DNA of 34,802 bases from Acidobacteriaceae bacterium (lineage in GTDB: Bacteria; Acidobacteriota; Terriglobia; Terriglobales; Acidobacteriaceae): positions 1 through 34,802 of the forward strand of contig PMUM01000146.1 in assembly GCA_003166855.1 (NCBI GenBank), read 5' to 3'. The position numbers and the translations under genes were made by a program. This document shows, piece after piece, positions 23,645 through 32,172 of this stretch. Within the stretch, counting starts at the first letter, position 1, and every line of letters begins with the position of its first letter. Below the pieces are notes generated by a model. The model was not told where the DNA came from and did no database searches. It worked only from the letters and a program-made list of their open reading frames with translations.

Positions 23645-24660
23645 TGCATCGCCTTTCGTCCCTTTTCGGCGAGAACCTGGTTGAGAAGTGAGAGGTCGTA
23701 GAGACGGGAGAGGTCGGGCATCTGGCGGCCGAGGAATCCGTCGTCAAAGGCTTGCTGGGCGGCGGTGATCAGCGCGTTGTGCAGCGGGTCGTAAGTGACC
23801 TGCATGCGGGAAAAGGCTTCGTCGAGAACGGCGGGGGGCAAGGCCTTGCCGGTTTCGGCCTGAATCTGCTGGTTCAGAAGTTTCTTGGCTTCGGGTTGAT
23901 GGCCGTTGATCCAGTCGGTGAGATCGACGTTGGCGCGGATCCAGTTCTTGACTAAGTCGGGATGAGCGTTGAGGAACTTGGTGTTCACGACGAGCAGGCC
24001 GATGACGAATTGTCCGTTGGGCCACAGCGTGCGCTCGTCGACGAAGAGGCGTCCGTTGCCTTCGTGAATGAGGCGCGTCGCCCAGGGTTCTGGAGCCCAC
24101 GCGGCGTCGAGATCTTTCTTGAGGAAGAGAGTCAACTGGTCGGGATTCGCCATGGGAACGATTTGGACGTCGCCGCCCTTGTCGTTGGTCTTCATGCCGT
24201 GAGTCTTGAGCCAGTTGCGCAGGGCAACGTCTTGCGTGTTGCCAAATTGCGGAGACGCGACCCGCTTGCCGTGGAAGTCTTCTGGTTTGTTGATGCCGGA
24301 ATCGCTGCGCACAATCAGGGAAGCGCCGCCGCTGGCAGCGCCGGCCACGACGCGAAGAGCCTCGCCATTCGAGCGAACGTAGCCGTTGATCGCCGGGTTT
24401 GGGCCGACGTAGGTCATGTCAATCGCTCCGGCGAACAGAGCTTCGATCGCGGAAGGCCCGGCGTTGAAACTGGTCCATTGAATCTTGACCTGCGGGCCCA
24501 TGGCCTTATCGAACCAGCCGTTGGCTTTGCCGACCATTGCCTGGGCGTGCGTGATGTTGGGGAACGCGCCGACACGAATAGTGTTGACGGGAGCCTGGGC
24601 CCATCCGGGAACTACTGAAGCGAGGCACAGCACCCATCCGAGAAGTGAGCGATTACTCAC
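23641..24660 (-). CDS. ssuA: periplasmic substrate-binding protein, SsuA/NrtA type
   Basis: The 339 aa precursor has a signal peptide ending WAQA, then the family pattern NTIRVGAFPNITHAQAMVGK, WTSFNAGPSAIEALFAGAID, MTYVGPNPAINGY and KRVASPQFGNTQDVALRNWL. This is the two-lobed fold of aliphatic sulfonate, taurine and nitrate binding proteins. The G-P-N-P-A loop and the S-x-Q-x-x-G-x-T-Q segment line the ligand site in relatives. It would capture the solute in the periplasm and hand it to SsuC. It starts with GTG inside the last codons of the rrf2 gene (8-nt overlap), preceded by GGAGG and AAAGG, and overlaps ssuB by 4 nt. A sulfonate is the best guess. Confidence 0.88.
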   Translation of the reverse strand: MSNRSLLGWVLCLASVVPGWAQAPVNTIRVGAFPNITHAQAMVGKANGWFDKAMGPQVKIQWTSFNAGPSAIEALFAGAIDMTYVGPNPAINGYVRSNGEALRVVAGAASGGASLIVRSDSGINKPEDFHGKRVASPQFGNTQDVALRNWLKTHGMKTNDKGGDVQIVPMANPDQLTLFLKKDLDAAWAPEPWATRLIHEGNGRLFVDERTLWPNGQFVIGLLVVNTKFLNAHPDLVKNWIRANVDLTDWINGHQPEAKKLLNQQIQAETGKALPPAVLDEAFSRMQVTYDPLHNALITAAQQAFDDGFLGRQMPDLSRLYDLSLLNQVLAEKGRKAMQ

Positions 24661-25156
24661 CTTTCCGGCCTCCGACGACCATGGGGAGGATACTGGCCGG
24701 ATCTTTCTTCTGGCTCTTCTGGCGTTTTGTGCTCTTGCCGGTACGCGGACCGTCGTGGATCAAGTCAGCCAGAGTGGTGTTGTCAAGGATCTTGGCGGCG
24801 GCATCGCGGACGTCAAGGAACACTTGGTAGAGAGCGCGGTGGGGAAGATCACGGTCGATCAGCTCGCGCAGTTGCTCGGCGTCGCCGAAAGGCGCCAGCG
24901 GGCCGTCGATCAGGCGGATGATCTCGCTGAGATCAATGTCGGAGGGGTCGCGGCGTAACTGGTATCCGCCCTTGGCTCCGCGCACGCTCTCCACCATGCG
25001 GGCGTTTTTGAGCTCGAGGAGGATCAGTTCGAGGAACTTTTCCGGCAGCGCCTCTTCGTAGGCGATGTCGCGGATCTTGATCGCTCCCTGGTGGTGATGC
25101 CGGGCCAGCATCATCATGGCTTGCAGGGCATAGAGACCTTTTTGGGAGATTTTCAT
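24653..25156 (-). CDS. Rrf2-family transcriptional regulator, cysteine-free (CymR-like)
   Basis: The 167 aa protein begins MKISQKGLYALQAMMMLARH, followed by IKIRDIAYEEALPEKFLELI and a wing with VESVRGAKGGYQLRRDPSDI, the classic Rrf2 winged-helix. The dimer helix follows. It contains no cysteine at all, so it cannot hold the [2Fe-2S] cluster of IscR or NsrR. It more resembles CymR-type regulators of sulfur metabolism, which respond through other means. The Lys-rich tail (TGKSTKRQKSQKKDP) is unusual. It heads the importer operon and its stop lies inside ssuA, so it probably controls its own operon and perhaps the porin promoter. Confidence 0.88.
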   Translation of the reverse strand: MKISQKGLYALQAMMMLARHHHQGAIKIRDIAYEEALPEKFLELILLELKNARMVESVRGAKGGYQLRRDPSDIDLSEIIRLIDGPLAPFGDAEQLRELIDRDLPHRALYQVFLDVRDAAAKILDNTTLADLIHDGPRTGKSTKRQKSQKKDPASILPMVVGGRKGE

Positions 25157-25174
25157 AGGCGAATTATTCCATAA

Positions 25175-25202
25175 AGTATAGAGAAGTAATAGACATTATT
25201 AA
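25175..25202 (-). promoter_or_regulatory. candidate promoter and operator of the rrf2-ssuABC operon
   Basis: On the minus strand TTAATA (25202-25197) and TATACT (25180-25175) are 16 nt apart, and the -10 box ends 18 nt before the rrf2 ATG. The -10 matches consensus at 5 of 6. The spacer motif CTATTACTTCTCTATACT is related to that in the porin promoter. The remainder of the gap to the PP2C gene (25203-25465) shows no gene I can support. Confidence 0.5.
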
Positions 25203-25465
25203 CATGAGTGACATTGCAAGTGGAATTCCACTGAGGCCAAACGTTGCCTGGGAATTACGTTTTTGAAATCAACGAGTTAGCCGTTTCGATGTTGCGGGAC
25301 GAATATGTGATGTGCAGCAGATTGCAGTTCAGGGGCAGGAAAAGTACAGCTGGAGCGGTGGAAAACTCGCGTGTTTGCAGGTTCTTGCATACTGGGACGA
25401 GTGCATCGATCCGTTGCGGGAAATGGCTTTTTGCCGTCGGTGTGGGGGCTGGCTGGACAGACCGA

Positions 25466-26242
25466 TCAGGCAGAAACTCTCAGCACCAGCACAGTGATGT
25501 TGTCGGGGCCGCCGCGCTCGAGCGCCATGTTCACCAGCTTTTGGCAAGCTTCCGCGGGCGGATTGGTCTGTACAACGCGAGCGAGGTTCGGATCACCTAC
25601 TACTCCCCAGAGGCCGTCGGTGCACAGCAGAAGGATGTCACCTTCTTCCAAGAGGTTCGGGTGCTCGGGGATGTGCGGGGTGACGTCGCGACCGGAGCCG
25701 AGAGCAGCGGTCAGAATGTGGCGCTGAGGATGCGACTCGGCGTCTTCGGAGCGCACGATGCCGGTTTCGACGAGCCGGCCGACATAAGAATGATCGCGCG
25801 TGAGGCGGGAGATGGACTCGCCGCGAATCAGGTAGAGACGGCTGTCGCCGACGTGGGCAAAGCTGAGCTGGCGGCCGACGATGGCGAGCGCGGTGCACGT
25901 GGTCCCCATGCCATAGAACTGGGGATGCTCTTGAGCGAAGCGTTGAATATTCTGGTGCGCGGCTTCGAGGGCGCCGATCAGCGTGTCTTGCGGGTTGCCG
26001 CCAAAGGCGTTGTCGTAGACGCTGCGGACGGTTTCGACAGCGAGACGGCTGGCTTCCTGTCCACCTTCGTATCCGCCCATGCCGTCGGCGACAACGGCGA
26101 GGCGGCCCTTGAGGAGGAAGTCCGCGTCGGAGTCGGGCTCCCAGTACAGGAAGGAGTCCTCGTTATTGGAGCGCTGGCGGCCGACGTCGGTCAGGCTTGC
26201 CGCTTCGATTCCGGGCTTTGGAGTTTTCACGTCAACGGCCAT
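25466..26242 (-). CDS. PP2C-type serine/threonine protein phosphatase (PrpC/Stp-like)
   Basis: This is a cytoplasmic metal-dependent phosphatase that would remove phosphate from Ser/Thr-kinase targets. I start it at MAVDVKTPKPG (26242, 258 aa) instead of the track start. Metal-ligand motifs are all present: DVGRQRSNNEDSF, AVVADGMGGYEGGQEAS, GMGTTCTALAI, SFAHVGDSRLYLIRG, LLLCTDGLWGVV and GGPDNITVLVLRV. The length fits the bacterial single-domain form. No kinase or FHA gene sits beside it. It is divergent from the CocE-type hydrolase gene. Confidence 0.94.
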   Translation of the reverse strand: MAVDVKTPKPGIEAASLTDVGRQRSNNEDSFLYWEPDSDADFLLKGRLAVVADGMGGYEGGQEASRLAVETVRSVYDNAFGGNPQDTLIGALEAAHQNIQRFAQEHPQFYGMGTTCTALAIVGRQLSFAHVGDSRLYLIRGESISRLTRDHSYVGRLVETGIVRSEDAESHPQRHILTAALGSGRDVTPHIPEHPNLLEEGDILLLCTDGLWGVVGDPNLARVVQTNPPAEACQKLVNMALERGGPDNITVLVLRVSA

Positions 26243-26655
26243 AGATGAGCAGCGCGCTGTTTGTTGGAACCCTGGTGTTACGAAACTGGTGCCGTGAATC
26301 TGATGCGACGGATTCCGTGCCATCGAAAGCCGTTTTGGCCCCGGTCATTATAAGGGAAGCGTGCGGCTTTCGCCTTCCTCGAGACCGTCCTTACCCTGCA
26401 GATGAGGATTGGGTAGCCTATCACCTTCCGCGGCAATCTGGACATTGAGTTTGTTCTTCTCCGGAAAAGAGAAAAAAGCCAGACCAGGTATGGCATTTTT
26501 CTGCTGGTTTCGTGAAAGACTGGAGACCGCTCAAGAATGATGCCGATCAAGCGATGCAATCCCCGAGCTGTTTGGCAGGCTGCTGGTGCACCCGTTACTA
26601 TTTCCCACGCAACTATTTCTCACGCAACTTCCCCATGTATCCAAGGAAACCTTTC
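26243..26655. other. 413-nt divergent intergenic region with a 15-bp tandem repeat
   Basis: This gap between the PP2C and CocE-type genes should hold both promoters, although I see no clear consensus boxes. The 26597-26626 stretch is a tandem pair ACTATTTCCCACGCA / ACTATTTCTCACGCA (14 of 15 identical), followed by ACTTCCCC. The track extends the hydrolase ORF through it, but that N-terminal sequence is not signal-like. Confidence 0.5.
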
Positions 26656-28623
26656 ATGACCATGTTCTGCCGCGTTCGTACCATGGGTTGTCTCACCGTG
26701 TTTCTTGCCAGCGCACTGTTCTTGGGATCTTCGGTGGCGCAGACAGCTCCATCCGCTGATTCTTTGCCGAACGAAACTCCGGCCAAACTCGAGCCGGTGA
26801 CGGAGAGCTTCGACTACGTCAAGCGGGATGTGATGATCCCAATGCGCGACGGGGTGAAGTTGCACACCGTCATTGTGATTCCCAAAGGGGCGAAGAACGC
26901 GCCTATCCTGCTGACGCGGACGCCTTATAACGCCAGCGCACAGCTGAGTCACGCGCAGAGTTCCCATCTCGGGCCCATTCTGAACGGCTATGACAATGCG
27001 GTGGAAGTGATTGTGGGAGGGGGCTACATCCGCGTGGTGCAGGACGTCCGCGGGAAGTACGGTTCGGAGGGCGACTACGTGATGACGCGGCCTCTGCACG
27101 GACCGCTGAATCCGACGGCGGTCGATCATGCAACCGACACCTATGACACGATCGACTGGCTGGTGAAGAATCTGCCGGAGAGCAATGGGAAGGTGGGCAT
27201 TCTCGGGATTTCGTACGACGGATTTCTGCCGCTGATGGCGCTGGTAAATCCGCACCCGGCTCTGAAAGTGTCGGTGCCGATGAATCCCATGGTGGATGGC
27301 TGGATGGGCGATGACTGGTTCCACAACGGCGCGTTTCGCCAACAGAACATCCCGTACATCTGGGAGCAGGAAGCGACGCGCGACAACAGCGCGCAGTGGT
27401 GGACCGATCATTTCGACGACTATGACGTTTACATGGAGGCGGGATCGGCAGGCGAACTAGGGCGGCGGCACGGGCTGGAGCAGGTCGGGTTCTGGCGCAA
27501 ATTGCTGGAGCATCCCAGCTACGATGCGTGGTGGCAGCAGCAGGCCATGGACAAGATTCTGGCCGCGCAGCCGTTGAAGGTGCCGGTGATGCTGGTCGAC
27601 AGCTTGTGGGATCAGGAAGACATTTACGGGGCGACGGCGGTGTACAGGGCCATCAAACCGAAGGATTCGAATAACGACAAGGTGTTTCTGGTAATGGGCC
27701 CGTGGCATCACGGGCAGGAGATTGGCGACGGCAGTTCGCTCGGCGCACTGAAGTTCAACAGCGATACGGGGCTTTATTTCCGTGAGAACATTCTGCGGCC
27801 GTTTCTCGATCAGTATTTGAAGGACGGCGCACCAAAGGCCGATGTGGCTCCAGTGACGGCGTTTGAGACGGGGACCAATACGTGGCGGCGGTTGTCATCG
27901 TGGCCAACGGGATGCGCCAGCGGGGGCGCGATCCGTCCGAAGCGGTTTTACTTGGAAGCGGGGCTGAAGGCGGGCTTCGAGGCTCCCAAGAGTGGGGACG
28001 CGGCTTTTGAGGAATATGTTTCTGATCCGGCTAAGCCGGTGCCTTATCGTGCGCGCCCGAGTCAGCCGGTGGGATACGGCGGACGGTTCACCTGGCCGCA
28101 GTGGCTGGTGGACGATCAGCGGGAAGCTTCAGGAAGACCGGACGTGCTGGCGTTTGCCTCGGATGTGTTGACGGAACCGGTGAAGATCAGCGGGCAGCCC
28201 GTAGTGAATCTGGTGGCATCTACTAGCGGGACCGATTCGGATTGGGTAGTGAAGGTGATTGATGTGTATCCGGATGAAGTGGCGACGCAGGAAGAGATGG
28301 GAGGGTATCAGTTGATGGTGTCGGCGGACATTTTCCGCGGACGGTATCGCGAGAGCCTGGAGACGGCGAAGGCGATCACGCCGGACAAGCCCCTGGTCTA
28401 TAAGTGGACGCTGCCGACGGCGAATCATGTGTTCTTGCCGGGACACAGAATCATGGTGCAGGTGCAGTCGAGTTGGTTCCCGCTGTATGACCGCAATCCG
28501 CAGACGTTTGTGCCGAATATTTTCTGGGCCAAGCCCGGGGATTATAAGAAGGCAACGCAGCGGGTGTTCCATTCATCCGATCAGGCGAGCTTCGTTGAGT
28601 TGCCTGTAGTCGAGACGCGGTGA
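26656..28623 (+). CDS. secreted CocE/NonD-family hydrolase (alpha-amino acid ester hydrolase / glutaryl-7-ACA acylase-like)
   Basis: This is an exported serine alpha/beta-hydrolase acting on esters or amides of acids or amino acids. I start it at the ATG at 26656, with AAGGAAA 7 nt upstream. The hydrophobic signal is LTVFLASALFLGSS, giving 655 aa. The X-Pro-dipeptidyl-peptidase-type fold shows VMIPMRDGVKLHTVIVIPKG, RVVQDVRGKYGSEGDYVMT with a family-typical D-x-R-G, the nucleophile in VGILGISYDGFLPL, the Asp in VDSLWDQEDIYG and the His in VMGPWHHGQEIG. The C-terminal jelly-roll (KISGQPVVNLVASTSGTDSD) is complete. The natural substrate cannot be told from sequence. A second secreted protein gene follows directly. 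Confidence 0.92.
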   Translation: MTMFCRVRTMGCLTVFLASALFLGSSVAQTAPSADSLPNETPAKLEPVTESFDYVKRDVMIPMRDGVKLHTVIVIPKGAKNAPILLTRTPYNASAQLSHAQSSHLGPILNGYDNAVEVIVGGGYIRVVQDVRGKYGSEGDYVMTRPLHGPLNPTAVDHATDTYDTIDWLVKNLPESNGKVGILGISYDGFLPLMALVNPHPALKVSVPMNPMVDGWMGDDWFHNGAFRQQNIPYIWEQEATRDNSAQWWTDHFDDYDVYMEAGSAGELGRRHGLEQVGFWRKLLEHPSYDAWWQQQAMDKILAAQPLKVPVMLVDSLWDQEDIYGATAVYRAIKPKDSNNDKVFLVMGPWHHGQEIGDGSSLGALKFNSDTGLYFRENILRPFLDQYLKDGAPKADVAPVTAFETGTNTWRRLSSWPTGCASGGAIRPKRFYLEAGLKAGFEAPKSGDAAFEEYVSDPAKPVPYRARPSQPVGYGGRFTWPQWLVDDQREASGRPDVLAFASDVLTEPVKISGQPVVNLVASTSGTDSDWVVKVIDVYPDEVATQEEMGGYQLMVSADIFRGRYRESLETAKAITPDKPLVYKWTLPTANHVFLPGHRIMVQVQSSWFPLYDRNPQTFVPNIFWAKPGDYKKATQRVFHSSDQASFVELPVVETR

Positions 28624-28640
28624 GGAAATCAGAGTCGTTT

Positions 28641-29903
28641 ATGAGATTTGCGTGGTACTTAGTGTGCGGGCTCTTGTTGCTGGTGCCCGCTTTGTTCGCG
28701 CAGGAGAAGCGGTTGTGGGTGTTGCGCGCGCCGGGGGAGATGGCCGAATATGATCCGGCGACCTTTGCGGCGAAGCAGACGGTCAAGGTTCCCGCCGAAG
28801 CAGTGCAGTCGCCGGAGAACATTTCGGTGAACCGGCTGGGGCAAATTCTGTTTGAGACTCCTGTATCGCTGCCACTTTCGGAGGACGACGCCAAGTCCGC
28901 GCACAAAATATGGTTTTGGAACGGGCACAGTGCGACGACGATCGATCAGGGGTTGAAGCGCGACCTGACCGCTGCAGGATCGAATCACGCGATCGCCGAA
29001 TCTTCGCCAGTGGCGTATCTGGCTGCCGACGGCGCGCATCTGTTCTGGTTTGCCAATGAGGCGCGGCGGCTGCAACGCGAGGGGGTCGACCTTTCCACTA
29101 CGACGACCTGGCAAGCGTGGCAAACCGACCTGAGCGGCGCGGGGCGGCAGGAACTGGCAACGGCGAAGTTTCCCGACTGCCGGTGTGCGACCGGGACGTG
29201 CGAGGACAGTTGTCCGTACGGAGTGGTCTGGACACCGGAGAACGGCGTGGAGAAGATGTTCCTGATGACGCAGCTCGTCGCGGGACAGACAGAAGCGGTA
29301 TACAAGTCGACCACGCGGTATCAGGCAGACGCTGGGAAGTGGACGGCCACGCCTTTGGCCGAGCCGTTGCAGCGTGTGCTGGACGCAGCGTCCGATGGCA
29401 CCGTCATGGTGGAGGCGATTCCAGATAAGGGCTGCTGCGGTTGGTCGAATGTGAGCAACGATCAGACGCTAGTGCTGGTGAACGGCAAGACGCGGACGAT
29501 TTTTGACGAACTGGAGACCTATAAGAATGCTGATTACGACGTGAGTTTCTACACCTCGAACGCGAAGCTGTCGCCAGAGTTGGGATCTGTGGCGATGACG
29601 ATTGTTTCGACTGGGCAGGTCAACAAAGCCATTCAGCTGACAGAATCGGGCGAGGCGAATCCTGAGGAGTTGCTGCGGATTCGTAAGGGCCTGACGGAAT
29701 TGCCGGCGGTGCAGGTGATGAGCATGCAGGAGGCTCCGGGCAAGGTTACGTTTCTGCCCCATGCGACGCTGGTGGGGTGGATCAGCGAGAAGGAAATTCT
29801 CATCGTCGAGGACCATGTGCTCGTGGCGTACAACGTGGGGACGGGTGCGCGGCGGAAGTCGACCGTGCGGGTGGAGGACGCGGGGAGGGTATTCCTGCGG
29901 TGA
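28641..29903 (+). CDS. secreted protein of unknown function, cysteine-rich centre
   Basis: The protein starts MRFAWYLVCGLLLLVPALFA, a signal peptide, at the ATG 28641 (420 aa). A GTG at 28620 that overlaps the hydrolase stop is an alternative. The rest is beta-rich and propeller-like in appearance (KRLWVLRAPGEMAEYDPATF; LVGWISEKEILIVEDHVLVA), but I do not recognise a family. Two cysteine groups stand out: CRCATGTCEDSCPYG and KGCCGW, both around the middle, which suggests disulfides or metal binding. It immediately follows the CocE-type hydrolase and probably shares its transcript. Confidence 0.75.
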   Translation: MRFAWYLVCGLLLLVPALFAQEKRLWVLRAPGEMAEYDPATFAAKQTVKVPAEAVQSPENISVNRLGQILFETPVSLPLSEDDAKSAHKIWFWNGHSATTIDQGLKRDLTAAGSNHAIAESSPVAYLAADGAHLFWFANEARRLQREGVDLSTTTTWQAWQTDLSGAGRQELATAKFPDCRCATGTCEDSCPYGVVWTPENGVEKMFLMTQLVAGQTEAVYKSTTRYQADAGKWTATPLAEPLQRVLDAASDGTVMVEAIPDKGCCGWSNVSNDQTLVLVNGKTRTIFDELETYKNADYDVSFYTSNAKLSPELGSVAMTIVSTGQVNKAIQLTESGEANPEELLRIRKGLTELPAVQVMSMQEAPGKVTFLPHATLVGWISEKEILIVEDHVLVAYNVGTGARRKSTVRVEDAGRVFLR

Positions 29904-30713
29904 ATGCTGAGGAGGAGAACGATTCTTTCAGAGCGGTGTCTAATGCTGGTGATGAGACGATACGTCAGCCTAGCTATTTTCGGCGCGGTAGTCGCCAGCG
30001 CTATTCTTTCGGCGCAATCGGCCAAGCCTGCAACTCAAATTCGAACATTTCATGCTAGGGGAACAATTAGGGATTCCACCGGAGCCGCAGTCCGCGACGC
30101 CAAGGTTCATGTCACGTTCGAGAACGAAAAGCTTAGCGTGACGGTGCCGACGGATGAAGTGGGCAACTATGAAGTGGATCTCCCTCTCGGCGTCTACGCC
30201 ATGAGCGCTTTGGGTTCGCGGGCCTCCCTGTTTAGACCGTACCGTCGACCAGAGTTTCGTGTAATTTCTTCGATCAATATCACTCTGAACGTAACCCTTT
30301 TCCGCCTTCCGTCCGCTAGAGAAGGCTATTGTTGTCGGAACTCAGCGGTGAACGCGAGCAACGTTACCTACTATGACGGAGATTTCTTTTCGATTCCCTC
30401 GGAGGATGGAGTGCCCTTCCGTCTTTACGTCAGCTATGTAAAACGCGTTCGGTCCGATAACTACTACTACGACTACACTGGTGACGATGAACCTCCTTAT
30501 GAAGATTCCGTCTTCGTGGCGTACAACCTTTTTTCGTTGCATGCGGATTCAGTGCACTACGATATGGAAAACCGGAAGCTCGCGGCGATCGGCAACGTCG
30601 TAGTGGAGGATGAATCCGGACAACATCGTGCCTATTCCATGACCTTCCGGTTCGAGAACGGGCAGGCCATCCTGGTTCAAAGTAGCTCCACAATTCCTTC
30701 GGACCAACACTAA
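29904..30713 (+). CDS. secreted protein with a carboxypeptidase-regulatory-like domain and a possible LptA-like end
   Basis: The 269 aa ORF starts right after the previous stop (TGAATG), with GGGGAGGG upstream. Starts at 29943 or 29952 would shorten the N-terminus before the signal peptide (YVSLAIFGAVVASAILSAQ). RGTIRDSTGAAVRDAKVHVT, then DEVGNYEVDLPLGVYAM, is a CarboxypepD_reg-like (Ig-type) domain often found in acidobacterial exported proteins. A Tyr/Asp-rich loop (SDNYYYDYTGDDEPPYEDS) follows. The end (LHADSVHYDMENRKLAAIGN VVVED) resembles the beta-sandwich repeats of LptA/OstA proteins. The role is unknown. The stop overlaps the convergent permease stop. Confidence 0.7.
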   Translation: MLRRRTILSERCLMLVMRRYVSLAIFGAVVASAILSAQSAKPATQIRTFHARGTIRDSTGAAVRDAKVHVTFENEKLSVTVPTDEVGNYEVDLPLGVYAMSALGSRASLFRPYRRPEFRVISSINITLNVTLFRLPSAREGYCCRNSAVNASNVTYYDGDFFSIPSEDGVPFRLYVSYVKRVRSDNYYYDYTGDDEPPYEDSVFVAYNLFSLHADSVHYDMENRKLAAIGNVVVEDESGQHRAYSMTFRFENGQAILVQSSSTIPSDQH

Positions 30714-32140
30714 GCGACCGCGCGGGCTCTTTTCCTCTGCCCCGCGCGATATACCATCCACCCCAGCAGATTGGCTCCCAGCACAACGCCGGCGATCTTC
30801 AGCGAATAGCGCCATGAACTGTCGACGCCGATGACAGGAAAGATTGACAGCACTACGAACAGCAGAGTTACCAGCAATCCGGATGCGGCAGCCAGGCGCA
30901 CCCACAGCGGGGGACGCAGACCGCGCGTCTTCGGCGAAAAGACAGGGATCGCGAAGAGCGCCAGGTAGGCGATCCCGTAGAAGGTGAAACTCCACGTAAG
31001 CAGGAGTTCGTAGGATTCCTGCTGGCCAACCCCGATCAGTGCGGCCAATGCCACAATCAGGGTCGCGGCTCCAAGGAACAAGACCGAGTTGATCGGAGTT
31101 TTGTAGCGGGGATGCAGGCGAGAGAACCATTCCGGCAGAAGATGGTCCCAGCCCGCAACCATGGGCAGCCGCGTGCTCACAGTGAAGAAGACGCAGAAGG
31201 TGGCCAAGTAATAGATCAGCAGAAACACCACGGCTGGAGGCAGCGCGATGTGCGTGAGACCGAAGGCGTCGAGCCCGCGGCTCAGCGCCTGGGGAATGGG
31301 TGCGACCACGTCCTCGGCCGATGGCGGGACGAAAGCCAGAATGGCGCTGGTAGCGAGGATGTAGATCAGGGCGATGATGGGGCCCGTCACCAGAACGGAA
31401 CGCGGCAGATGGCGCTTTGGATCGCGGCACTCTCCCGCGAATACGGCCACGTACTCGAAGCCAGTGAGAGCGCCGAACGTCATTTTGCTGAAGACACTCA
31501 CTCCGAACAAAGTTAAGGGTGGGGCAACTAGACGAAAGGGATGGTATTCCGCCAGCGTTCCGTTCCAGCGATTTAAAAATGGCAGCGCGATGAGCACGGC
31601 GATGGTGAGGAGGAAGACGGCGCTGCCCACGTTGTTAATCCACTTGCCGATTCCGAGGCCGAGGCCGGCGATGCACATGGTCGTGGCGATGACGGCGAAC
31701 GAGGCGAGCACGATCATCCATTTGCTCGACGCGATCCAGGCTGCTCCAGGAATTACGTAGGACGCGAACGAGACGGTGAGCAGTCCGCCCAGGCCGACGT
31801 ACAAGATCACATACAGCCAAAGATTCCAGGCGACGAGAAATCCGATCTGGTCATTGAAGGCGATCCGCGCCCACTCGTAGAGTCCGCCTTCGACTGGGAG
31901 CAGGCGGCTCATGTGGATCACGACCAGTGCTTGGGGCACAAAGAAAAATGCGATGGCGCAGAGCCAGTAGACGACGTGAGAGGAGCCCGCTTTGACCGCC
32001 GTGCCGATGTAATCAGCCACGATGATGATCAGGAGTTGGGCGAGGACCAGGTCGAACAGGCCGAGTTCTTTGCGCAGGGCGGCACTGTGGGCCTGTACGG
32101 CCTCTGCCGGTTTCAGGGACGGGTTGTCGGAGGTAGACAA
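30710..32140 (-). CDS. amino acid permease, APC superfamily
   Basis: This integral inner-membrane transporter probably takes up or exchanges amino acids or amines. About 12 helices are visible. Family features include ELGLFDLVLAQLLIIIVADY in helix 1, LPVEGGLYEWARIAFNDQIG (the P-x-E-G-G-x-Y-x-W motif) and TFGALTGFEYVAVFAGECRD. I prefer the TTG at 32140 (STSDNPSLK, 476 aa) to the track TTG at 32200, because the latter lies inside a repeat hairpin. Both lack a good Shine-Dalgarno signal. The stop codon overlaps that of the convergent gene by 4 nt, leaving no room for a terminator. Confidence 0.88.
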   Translation of the reverse strand: MSTSDNPSLKPAEAVQAHSAALRKELGLFDLVLAQLLIIIVADYIGTAVKAGSSHVVYWLCAIAFFFVPQALVVIHMSRLLPVEGGLYEWARIAFNDQIGFLVAWNLWLYVILYVGLGGLLTVSFASYVIPGAAWIASSKWMIVLASFAVIATTMCIAGLGLGIGKWINNVGSAVFLLTIAVLIALPFLNRWNGTLAEYHPFRLVAPPLTLFGVSVFSKMTFGALTGFEYVAVFAGECRDPKRHLPRSVLVTGPIIALIYILATSAILAFVPPSAEDVVAPIPQALSRGLDAFGLTHIALPPAVVFLLIYYLATFCVFFTVSTRLPMVAGWDHLLPEWFSRLHPRYKTPINSVLFLGAATLIVALAALIGVGQQESYELLLTWSFTFYGIAYLALFAIPVFSPKTRGLRPPLWVRLAAASGLLVTLLFVVLSIFPVIGVDSSWRYSLKIAGVVLGANLLGWMVYRAGQRKRARAVA

Positions 32141-32172
32141 GTTTGAACGATCTCGACCAGGGAAATCAAAAT

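Noticed and set aside
25244-26248. 334 aa plus-strand ORF
   Set aside because: Shadow of the PP2C gene, whose metal-binding motifs are all intact on the other strand.
26620-27411. 263 aa minus-strand ORF
   Set aside because: Antisense to the CocE-type hydrolase; His/Arg-rich with no domain.
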